From Plantago elongata (Eukaryota; Streptophyta; Magnoliopsida; Lamiales; Plantaginaceae): a stretch of DNA of 43,624 bases. This document shows, piece by piece, positions 35,539 through 43,624 of this stretch. The stretch covers positions 1 to 43,624 of the forward strand of contig JAYMSP010000694.1 of assembly GCA_036897095.1 (NCBI GenBank), read 5' to 3'. Position 1 is the stretch's first letter. Every line of letters starts with the position of its first letter. Made by a program: the position numbers and the translations under genes. Below the pieces are notes generated by a model. The model worked only from the letters and a program-made list of their open reading frames with translations, made no database searches and had not been told where the DNA came from.

Positions 35539-35818
35539 ATACTTGAATTGAGAGATGCGTTTGATTTCTTGGATTCGGATCGGGATGGGAAGATCTCCGT
35601 GGAGGAGTTGTTTAGAGTTTTTGAGGCGCTTTGCGATGGTCGATGGCCCGGTGCACATTAGAGGAGTGTCGGCGTATGATAGGTGGAGTGGATAAAAATG
35701 GTGATGGGTTTGTTTGTTTTGATGACTTTTGTCGGATGATGGTTCATCAGGAACAAATATGAAATATGAATTCATGAATTAATATTTTTCAAAAAAAAAA
35801 AAAAAAAGATACTTGAAT
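35539..35818 (+). pseudogene. Processed calmodulin-like (EF-hand) pseudogene
   Basis: Starting at 35546 the frame reads ELRDAFDFLDSDRDGKISVE then ELFRVFEALCDG, one EF-hand loop (D-S-D-R-D-G-K-I-S-V-E-E). A frameshift near 35640 leads to EECRRMIGGVDKNGDGFV then CFDDFCRMM and a stop, a second loop (D-K-N-G-D-G-F-V-C-F-D-D). The order is the C-terminal EF-hand pair of a plant CML protein. The copy is intronless, 5'-truncated, ends in a 17-A tract (35791-35807), and is flanked by the direct repeat ATACTTGAAT (35539-35548 and 35809-35818). These are the marks of LINE-mediated retroposition. It has no complete frame and is not expected to make protein. The minus-strand ORF over it is a shadow. Confidence 0.88.
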
Positions 35819-36907
35819 ACTTGATACTAGTACTGTAGTACAATAGTACTACTCTCGGTTTATTTGGTAACGTAGTACATCAGTACTACTAGTTGCAAAA
35901 GTAAATTTGTCCGTTAGTGAAGAATTGACTTCGGAATAGAATAAGTGACGAATGGATGAATGATAATCTCGTGGTTTATCTTGAAAAGTATGTATGCAAA
36001 GGTGTATCAAACGAAACTATCATTCAAAAATTTCAAAGTATGGCGAATCGCCGAGGTCAATTATAGAGTAGATTTTATATTTTATGTATTTTTTTATTAT
36101 AAATTATAAATCTCGCTACTCCTGATTAATTTTCTGCGTACGTACCTGATTGAGAAAGACCACTCAAATTCTATTTCAATCAGTCCAATGTAGTCGAGGG
36201 CACCACATGGTAAAGTTCTCATAGTAGGCCTTGGAAACCCAATAATAGTCAGAACATAGTAAAGTTCTCATAGTAGCCCATCTTCAACTAATGTGAAGTA
36301 TCCATGCAAAACACAACCTATATAGTTGTGAGACCGCACTTGCAATACACTTATATATATGTAGCGGTGAGAAAGTAATCAAGTGAATTAAGCATAAATC
36401 ATTTCTGATCATGTAACAATGGGTAGCACACATGAAGTTGGATCATGCATATCGACAAACACCTAGTGGTCATATCAATGGACATGGATATGAGAATGTA
36501 TATGCTAATGAAGATCCAAAGTCTAAACTTGATTCAGGAATACGTACAAACATCTAGTGGTCATATTTGATCAAATGTATGAAAATCATTTACAACACAA
36601 GACACACACACACACAATGGAGAAGATAACAAACAATGATGCAAAGGGTAGAAATCTAAATTGCCACCACTAATTTTTTAGCACACAGGGGGAAGATGGA
36701 GAACTACTTAATTGACGAAGAAAACTTGCCTGCAACAACCAATGAGAAAGAGCCCATGGCGCATGTAGCTAAATTATTCATCTTCTCCTCACATTACCCT
36801 GCGGTGAAACTTCACCGTTTAATCGTCATCCTCCTCTTGAGTTAAATTAAAGAAACCGTTGTGTGGAGAGCTATATCGATATTTCTGGAGGAATTTGGAA
36901 TGTACAG
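35819..36907. other. Intergenic, no gene seen
   Basis: A small imperfect palindrome of CTAGTACTGTAGTAC-type words lies at 35826-35892. Short duplicated phrases occur at 36210-36275 (GTAAAGTTCTCATAGTAG, twice) and at 36463-36560 (CTAGTGGTCATAT, twice). No gene is supported. Confidence 0.4.
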
Positions 36908-37022
36908 AATCACATTTTGTGTATTTTAGTTGAGGGGCAAACCAATAATCACATTCTGTGTATTTACCTGAGAAGCAAACCAATAATCACATTCTGTGTA
37001 TTTACCTGAGAAGCAAACCAAT
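36908..37022 (+). repeat. Three tandem 38-39-bp units
   Basis: Units begin at 36908, 36947 and 36985 with AATCACATTCTGTGTATTT (first copy slightly changed) and end GCAAACCAAT. The second and third copies are identical over 38 bases, so that step is recent. A partial fourth start (AATCATAC) follows at 37023. Confidence 0.9.
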
Positions 37023-37033
37023 AATCATACTTT

Positions 37034-37226
37034 TCCATGTTTATATCAGACTTGTAAGAGTCATCTTATGTCTGCATACCCGGAGCACCTATCTACACAA
37101 TAGAGAATAAAGAGAGTATAACTACCTATCCATGTTTACCTCAGACTTGTAAGAGTCATCTAATGTCTTCGTAGTCAGGAGCATCTATCAACACACAATA
37201 GAGAATAAAGAGAGTATAACTACCTA
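37034..37226 (+). repeat. 95-98-bp tandem duplication
   Basis: Units 37034-37128 and 37129-37226 start TCCATGTTTA and end GAGAGTATAACTACCTA. Both carry CAGACTTGTAAGAGTCATCT, with a few changes. It directly follows the 38-bp array, so this spot has duplicated repeatedly. Confidence 0.88.
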
Positions 37227-40200
37227 AATTCTGGAATTATGTATAAAAATATGAATGAGGGTATATATGGACCAGACGGTTCGAATTTTTGGCGCGTCAA
37301 CTCGAGCAAATTCTACACAGTTGTTTCATGAGAAAGATGGGGACTAACTCACAATATTCCCCATATGATCAAACAATATGCACATCAGTTGCTCAATGAC
37401 TCCATGTATAATTACAACCTGGTTTCTCGTTCTAGGATTTGTGGGACAAAGCTTGCAGAGATGTCATATACATCAACAAGTTTCGCAAACTTATGCTACG
37501 GAATGTGTGGAAAGATTATGGATGCAGTTGATTCATACTGATTTTTTGTGTAGGCTAGCTCTTCACTCTCTCCCAACTTAGTAAGTCTCGTAAGTAACTG
37601 GAAATAAATATATGAATTTTATGAGTTGGGTACAGAAAGATAAACAAAGTTAAGGCTTCATGATTCATGACAGCACAATGATGTTCAATAGTTTAAAAAG
37701 ATTGCAAGATAGATTATAAGGATCTCGTTATGGGATAGAGCAAAAGTCCCATGGAGGAGATATCTGCCAAAATATGAGTTTAGAGACCTTCTGTTTTGAT
37801 TAATTGAACAACAAACTATAAAATAGTGAAGAACTCCTATGTATCATTTATTATATACTGCTATATTTATATCGACATATATTCATGGACTAGAGTTAGA
37901 ATGTTGTGTTCATTTTTCTATCCCTAATGAAAAATCTGCCGTACAACGAACATCAAAACTCTAAGCTAAAATCATGAGCTCAATCTCCTAATTGGTTCTG
38001 TTTCAGCTTTGTTCTACCTCTGGTTCAGGAATTTCAACAAACACCCGATGGCATGTCCCTCAAAATGAAATGAGTATGATATTTATGCTCGTGGGAAGTA
38101 GGGTAAAATATATGCATGGGCAAACACACACCGAATATGAAAAATAACAATAGGACACCATCGAATTCTTCTGGTGATTAATTAGCATGTTAGAGGCTGC
38201 TTAATAAAAAATAAGAGACTGAACGAAAAGGTAAAACTAAAACACACAGAATACATACCAGTGAGAAACAATCTTTTGGAGAGAAACAAACTATAAACAT
38301 CTTCAACATACATGTACATGCAAGGATTGAATCTCTCGTCTGTTTCTATAGTTTGAGACTTTGTCTATTTCTTTCAGTTCATGGATACGCCCAAGATATT
38401 TGGAGTTTTGGACTGAATCCAAAGAATTGAAAGAGTAAAAAGCATACTAATTTAAGAGCTTAACAACGACTGTGTCTATCATTACAAATTGTCATCTTCC
38501 ATTTTAACCACATTTTTTGCTGACCCGTGTTATTCAGCTGAATCTTATTTACTCCCCTCTGATTACATGACATATACCAACTTCCTTACAACATAACTGA
38601 AATATCTCAATATGTAGAACTAGATGGATATATAACACACTTAGCTCAGTTGTGCAACTTTTTTTGGCAGCAAACCCCATGGCCAAACATGTTGTTTTTG
38701 TTGCAGACCTTACCCCTCTTCCTCATAAACTTGTTATCAAGAATGTGGCTATTGTAAGGTGTACTACACTGGCTAAAAATGTGGATATAATATTAGAGTC
38801 AACTAAAGGGAAGCATTTTCTTTCACCTTTCTCATGCTCATCATAAATGGTAACCTGTTGTCACTGTTTCGCCAAGTGTCTTCTCCTTGGCTTTGAATCT
38901 TTAATCAAATTAGAGGCAAAATAACTAAAAAAAAGCAGGAGGAAATATAAAAGTAAAGGAGAAAACTTAACAGGTCGTTTTGAAATTCGTTGGAGAGAAA
39001 CAGACACCACCTCTAGCATACATGTATTACCAAAGCCCAAATTGTACAATGCAGTCCCAATGCAAAGAGCAAACTCTCACATTATTCTGAGCCCCAAGTA
39101 AAAATAAGCCACTGTCAGCTTCTCAAGTGTTGGTCTACCCATGTTAACACTTCAAAATAAATTTACTTTTACTACAGGGTAACCCATTAATAACCTGAAA
39201 GCAGGTCTGCTGGTGAGATTTGGGAAATACATGCAGAATGTAGACAGATGCAAAACCATATTCTCCTCTAGACTGTATTAAAAGTTCATCCTCATCAATA
39301 ATGAAGCAGAAGAAGTCACATTCTACGCTTCTCTCATAATCAGATAATATTTCCAATACAGAAAACTTCATAAACTAATAAAAAATTAAAAATATATATG
39401 TATACCAGACAAAAATAGATTTAACAATGAAATAATAAGCTAAAGACTAAGATGCATAAATCATAGTATTACTCCAATACACATAAATTATGAGACCAAA
39501 ATTGTGGCTCTGTGCAACTATAAAAAGGTACCTGAAAGAGTATACTAGCAGGTACATTTTTGTAGTAGTAGTAGTAGTACACAACATACAAGATAATATA
39601 CAACAATGTAACAAACGACAAACATTAGAGGTGAAGAGCATAGATAATAATACTACATGGTTGTGTCATAAACCAGAATCGCACCAACAGGTCCAACACT
39701 CCTCTATAATATGATCTTGTATTGGATCTGAAGGATTCTAGCCCTGCCTATCATGGAAGAAAAACACCTTTTACAAAATCCGTATGCAAATTTCAGTTTT
39801 CACGCAGCCAATGTATAAATAAATGGATGCTCAATTGGAATGTCTAAATATTTACCATACGATAGCATACAAGACAAGCTAAGCAAATCTAAAAATTCCC
39901 TCTCAATTCAACTACCTGATCAGTCTTTGTTTACTAAACATCAAATCTAAAAAAAAATGACACTGTTCATATGGCCAATCTATAAAAATCGCTGATCATA
40001 TTTCATATTACACAAATAATCTGAACAAGTCAAATCCTATGAATTTCCCCGAACCAATTGCTAAACAAACACGCATAATGAAATTCTTCAGAAATTAGCA
40101 TACACTAATCAAGTTCCAGTACCCAGGGAAATCCTTCTATGTGATGAAGACGTCACGCAGACGGATCAAATAAACAATCAGGAACAATACAAAATTGTAT

Positions 40201-40346
40201 CCTCAACTGATACTCTACGATCATGTACATCTAACATTTTCACAAATCCGTATCTAGGTCTAGGCAATGACCACAAAAGCAGAAATAGTAAATATTAGCA
40301 AAGACCGTTCAAATTCACCCAATCAAGTCCAGCAACCTATCGTATA
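37227..40346. other. Intergenic, weak coding-like pieces only
   Basis: No gene can be named. Two pieces look more protein-like than their surroundings: plus strand 38652-38843 (MAKHVVFVADLTPLPHKLVI region) and minus strand 39371-39190 (MKFSVLEILSDYERSVECDF start, then DEDELLIQSRGEYGFASV). Neither has recognisable partners. A (GTA)6 microsatellite lies at 39562-39579. Confidence 0.3.
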
Positions 40347-40483
40347 CCAAATCTGAAGCTTAATCGGCTTGCCGTCATTAGTAACAAAACAATTTGAGCA
40401 TCGAATTCAACTTCGATATAAGATCATGAACAGGTTGAATCCGCTTATCAGTGAATTGCAAAAAAGACACGATTTACCAACAC
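40347..40483 (-). pseudogene. Decayed Rab2/RABB1 GTPase exon
   Basis: On the minus strand, after a TATAG acceptor-like end at 40484, GVGKSCL (P-loop end) is followed, with a frame change, by LQFTDKRIQPVHDL, and with another by NDGKPIKLQIW. In Rab2/RABB1 proteins these occur in this order (P-loop, switch I and the strand before switch II). At least two frameshifts and in-frame stops are present. The remnant starts at an acceptor-like site inside the GDTG-V motif, so it probably comes from a duplicated genomic copy rather than a retrocopy. I did not find the remaining exons nearby. Confidence 0.75.
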
Positions 40484-42037
40484 CTATAGCAGAACCGATC
40501 ACCACAAGCAGCAAAAATCTATACAACCAGGGTTTTGCGCTCAAAGGTCGTTTGTACTTAACCAAACGTTTTTTCCAATTAATTCAATTCAATTATGCAA
40601 GAGACCCCCAAACACTTATAATCCTCTAATTATCAAAGGTGCAGTTATTCGTTGAAATCGAGCATGGATTCATTGAAACTCGAGAGAATGAACAACTGAA
40701 TTTTGATTCAGCAAATAAAACAAACACTTGGTGGCCATGATTCTCCCTAAAAATTTATTAAATATGGTAGCTTTCTGCGCCAGAAGTCAAGTGCAATTCA
40801 ATCTTGATAACAATCCAGAGAGACCTGAGAAAAGGAAAACATAGCAGAGTACATACCAATGGCAACATAAGGGATCTTCAACAGAGACATAACTCCTGTC
40901 AGTTTCTGTAGCTTGATAGCTTCAGTAAAGGATCAGTAGACCAAAGAAGAAAATTGAGAGTCTCACAATCTGTTTGCGTTTCAAATATGAAAGCCACTAT
41001 AATTGTAAACGTTGCACTTTTATTTGGAATGGCAAATCTGGAAATTCTGGTCAAATATTTCATTGCCAAATTTATTTCGAAGGTTAAACTTGAAAATTCA
41101 CTTGGTACCAAAATTTTGAAGCTTACTCTCTTATAGTAAAATAAAAATATATAAAAGATTTAAATAAAAAAAACTATGTACTGTACTTGGTGGAGAATTT
41201 TTTTTTAAATATACCGTCCATTTTATCTATGTATGTTTTTGTATATATATCTTACAATGGATACTTGTTTAGAGATAAACTCTGGTCATTTTTTCGTTCG
41301 ATTTGGTCATTTATTAAACGCGCATGTGGTATCTCACGCGCTCGATAAAATGACTTTGTATTTTTAAATTTTTCTTTCTTTTTTTATTTTTCTTTCAAAA
41401 TAATTTTCGAGATTGAATCAATATATGACACGTGTCAAACGCTTGATATACTTTCGATGCTTGAACCACTTTCGATGCTTGAACCACTTCCGATTCCGAT
41501 GTGAGAAATATATACTTTAAAATATTCCCCGTAATTGGTGCCACAAAATTTGCTCTATTGCTAGCAAAATTTCACATTCATAATCCTTGGCCTTCCTCTA
41601 ATTTCGAATGTGCAGACCATCATGGTTTATGGATTTCTGAATTCTACATTACTCAAGAAAGGAGTTATGGGTGTGTCTCTAATTGAAGCCTGTGAAGAAT
41701 TGAAAACTTCTGATTTGTTTATGTATATAACCAGAAACATGAGCTTAAGCCATTCATAGCTCAAGTAAAAGAGATTAAGAGCTTCTCTGTCAGCTGACAA
41801 ATATTTCAAGATGCCTAATATTCTTCCAATAACAGCAACATGTTTTTTGTAATCTGAGCACCATCAACAGAAAAGAACAACTGGCAACTTGCTAGTTTAA
41901 GCATCTTATAGAGTTACTGAAGCTAAGTTTAAGCAGATGGCAATCATTGTGGCGGAAATGCGATGATCAATAGTTGCAGATCAGACAGAAGAACCACAGA
42001 ACATTCAGTGATTTGGATTTGCAAGTAGTTTGTTTTT
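40484..42037. other. Intergenic upstream of the U2 gene
   Basis: A 20-base tandem pair (TTTCGATGCTTGAACCAC, twice) lies at about 41452-41492. A minus-strand frame starting at 40893 (MSLLKIPYVAIG, then a GTATGT donor-like end) could be a lost first exon, but nothing supports it further. No other gene is seen. Confidence 0.35.
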
Positions 42038-42087
42038 CTCCCACACAGCTAACAGATGATGATAGTATTGGAAAATCCATATAAAAG
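42038..42087 (+). promoter_or_regulatory. USE and TATA of the U2 snRNA gene
   Basis: CTCCCACACAG at 42038-42048 is a variant of the plant snRNA upstream sequence element (RTCCCACATCG). TATAAAAG follows at 42080-42087, 31 bases further on and 33 bases before the RNA start. The four-helical-turn USE-TATA spacing is that of pol II-transcribed plant snRNA genes (U1, U2, U4, U5), as opposed to the shorter pol III spacing of U6. Confidence 0.8.
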
Positions 42088-42112
42088 AGGACTTGGGCTG
42101 AGTGTAGAGCTC

Positions 42113-42311
42113 ATACCTTTCTCGGCCTTTTGGCTAAGATCAAGTGTAGTATCTGTTCTTATCAGTTTAATATCTGATATGTAGCCCATTGGGCTACAAC
42201 GATATTAATCTAATTTTTGTAGGGGTCAGAGTCCAATGTGTAGCTTGCTGCACGGCCTCTTTACGCGTCGCCCATGCGTTGCACTACTGCGCGGGCCTGG
42301 CGCACCCCGTC
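42113..42311 (+). ncRNA. U2 small nuclear RNA
   Basis: The RNA starts ATACCTTTCTCGGCC. It contains the branch-site pairing segment GTAGTATCTG, the conserved TTATCAGTTTAATATCTG and an Sm-type AATTTTTG near 42214-42221. The 3' part ends with stem-loop IV, GTCGCCCATGCGTTGCAC... GCGGGCCTGGCGCACCCC. U2 pairs with the intron branch site in the spliceosome. The first 65 bases match the conserved plant sequence I remember. The stem near 42181-42197 and stem III (about 42221-42273) differ from it, but the changes keep pairing. The exact 3' end is uncertain by a few bases. USE, TATA and 3' box are all in place, so the gene looks functional. Confidence 0.93.
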
Positions 42312-42324
42312 CAATCCAGTTGAA
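42312..42324 (+). terminator. snRNA 3' box
   Basis: CAATCCAGTTGAA fits the plant U-snRNA 3'-end formation signal CA(N)3-10AGTNNAA exactly, with four spacer bases, and lies directly after the U2 sequence. Confidence 0.85.
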
Positions 42325-42827
42325 CTCTTTTGGTTTCATTGGTAGGTTAAATAAGTTCCTTGGTGAACTATATATTGTACTTGTCCCAGATCAACTTCTA
42401 TTTGTATTCTGGTCGTTTGATTTCAAATTTAGAGTCCACGGCACAATTTACTTATAGAATATTTTTTGTTTCAGTTAAACTGTGGTTCGCTTGCATTGCA
42501 TTTCTTCTTTAGTGTGCCCAATGAATCGACCAAAGATTTTCGTTTTCAATGTATGCTGCTGCAACTCCAGTAATTACTACAGCCTAATAGGATCTTAAAG
42601 CTGGAGGTTGAGACATTTACACACGTTGAGCGATACAAGATAGGATACAAGATAGAGAAGGAAAAGTTTAGGATTTATAGCAAGAATCAGTCATGAAATT
42701 CGATAAGCATTGTATGGTTGTGCTGTCGGTACAGTCACGCTTGGCTCATAAATTACTAAGTGACTGATTGTGAATCGATTTGAATTGGAAAAATCCATTT
42801 AAATAGCATGTTTCGTAGTACCTCTTA

Positions 42828-43447
42828 GGTTGTAATTGCTATCTTATTAGGTTCATCTACTATAGTTGTTCGGAACCCACAAACCATTCCGACTGGGGTT
42901 TAATCTTTTTCAAATATGTCCTTGAGTTCATTCGATATGTGAGTAAAACTCAAATTGGAGAAGAATACGACCATTGGGTTCCTTTTATTGGAACCTTGTT
43001 TTTATTTGTTTTTGTTTCGAATTGGTTAGGAGCTCTTTTACCTCGGAAAATCATAGAATTACCTCATGGAGAGTTGGCCGCACCTACGAATGATATAAAA
43101 TTATAAATACTACAGTCGCTTTGGCTTTACTCACGTCAGCGGTCTATTTCTATGCAGGTTTTTCCAAAAGGGGATTTCAGTTATTTCGGGAAATATATTC
43201 AATCAACCCCAGTCCTTTTACCCATTAACATCTTAGAAGATTTCACAAAACCCCTATCACTCAGTTTTCGACTTTTCGGGAATATCTTAGCGGATGAATT
43301 AGTCGCTGTTGTTCTTGTTTCTTTAGTACCTTTAGTGGTTCCTATCCCTGTCATGTTTCTTAGATTATTTACAAGTGGTATTCAAGCTCTTATTTTGTAA
43401 CTTTAGCCGTCGCTTATATTGACGAATCTATGAAGGGTCATCATTGA
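42828..43447 (+). pseudogene. atpI: Plastid atpI fragment in nuclear DNA
   Basis: From GTTGTAATTGCTATC onward the sequence follows the plastid ATP synthase CF0 subunit a gene (atpI). Recognisable parts are [87 protein letters not shown] and the final GHH with TGA at 43445-43447. The first third of the gene is missing. Frameshifts occur near 42867, 42897, 43101, 43170 and 43395. The copy is therefore a dead nuclear integrant of plastid DNA (NUPT). The 82-codon open frame at 43152-43400 is an undamaged stretch of it, not a gene. Confidence 0.93.
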
Positions 43448-43624
43448 AATAGTCTTTTTTTTTTTTTAGCTTATCACAAAGCAATATATGTGCGGTTCAA
43501 GATGTTTGACTTAAAGAATATAAATAGATCGAATTAAGAAAAAAAATAAAAAATTTCGATAGTAGAAAGTTCAAAAAGGGGAAAGAGATCTAACAGATAT
43601 TTTTTCCCCTTTTTGAACTCTCCT
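43448..43624 (+). mobile_element. Plastid spacer continuing the insertion
   Basis: After the atpI stop the sequence continues with a T-run and an AT-rich spacer, including an inverted pair GTTCAAAAAGGGGAAA / TTTCCCCTTTTTGAAC (43568-43619) that could be a plastid transcript-end hairpin of the atpI-atpH spacer. This fits one contiguous plastid insertion reaching beyond the right edge of the window. Confidence 0.65.

Noticed and set aside
35413..35775. 120-codon minus-strand ORF
   Set aside because: It lies antisense to the EF-hand pseudogene and is a shadow of its former coding strand.
43152..43400. 82-codon ORF as a real gene
   Set aside because: It is an undamaged stretch of a frameshifted plastid atpI copy.
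1..43624. CRISPR arrays, operons or bacterial-type systems
   Set aside because: The window is plant nuclear DNA; the tandem repeats have no unique spacers and no associated genes.

Overview
This window is plant nuclear DNA, most likely from a eudicot. The genes have GT-AG introns and AT-rich intergenic DNA. There are Stowaway-type elements, a conserved MIR164 hairpin, a plant-type U2 snRNA gene and a nuclear copy of plastid DNA. Exon models were read by eye from splice signals, reading frame and remembered family sequences; no search was run.

Left part (1-10.9 kb), gene-dense: the last two exons of a HIG1-domain (hypoxia-induced, mitochondrial) protein (+, 212-1470); a complete two-exon ribosomal protein eL22 gene (+, 3180-4217) with site II and telo-box promoter motifs; a three-exon secreted folate-receptor-like cysteine-rich protein (-, 6130-8948) whose first intron is full of tandem duplications; and a two-exon jasmonate-induced-protein-like gene (-, 9948-10652). 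An isolated coding-looking terminal exon lies at 1999-2091 (-).

Middle part (11-29 kb), gene-poor and rich in mobile elements: a decayed Mutator-like coding remnant (+, about 11690-12049); a small two-exon minus-strand gene embedded in a large 20-21-bp tandem repeat; a telomere-motif inverted repeat; a tRNA-derived SINE; two Stowaway MITEs with TA duplications; a decayed copia gag region; a 1.14-kb foldback element with an 8-bp target duplication; and a MIR164 gene (24.7 kb) with its own TATA box.

Right part (29-43.6 kb): a 13-exon gene for a multi-pass acetyltransferase-like membrane protein of the HGSNAT/DUF1624 family (-, 29404-33690); a processed calmodulin-like pseudogene with poly(A) and target duplication (35.5 kb); several short tandem duplications; a decayed Rab2/RABB1 exon (40.3 kb, -); a U2 snRNA gene with USE, TATA and 3' box (42.1 kb, +); and a plastid atpI insertion running off the right edge.

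Four protein-coding genes (HIG1, eL22, folate-receptor-like and DUF1624) recall, from memory, neighbours in the Arabidopsis At5g277xx-278xx region. This suggests an old conserved block that was later spread apart by insertions. The genes share no evident pathway. The strongest non-coding features are MIR164, the foldback element just upstream of it, and the divergent but structurally compensated U2 gene.
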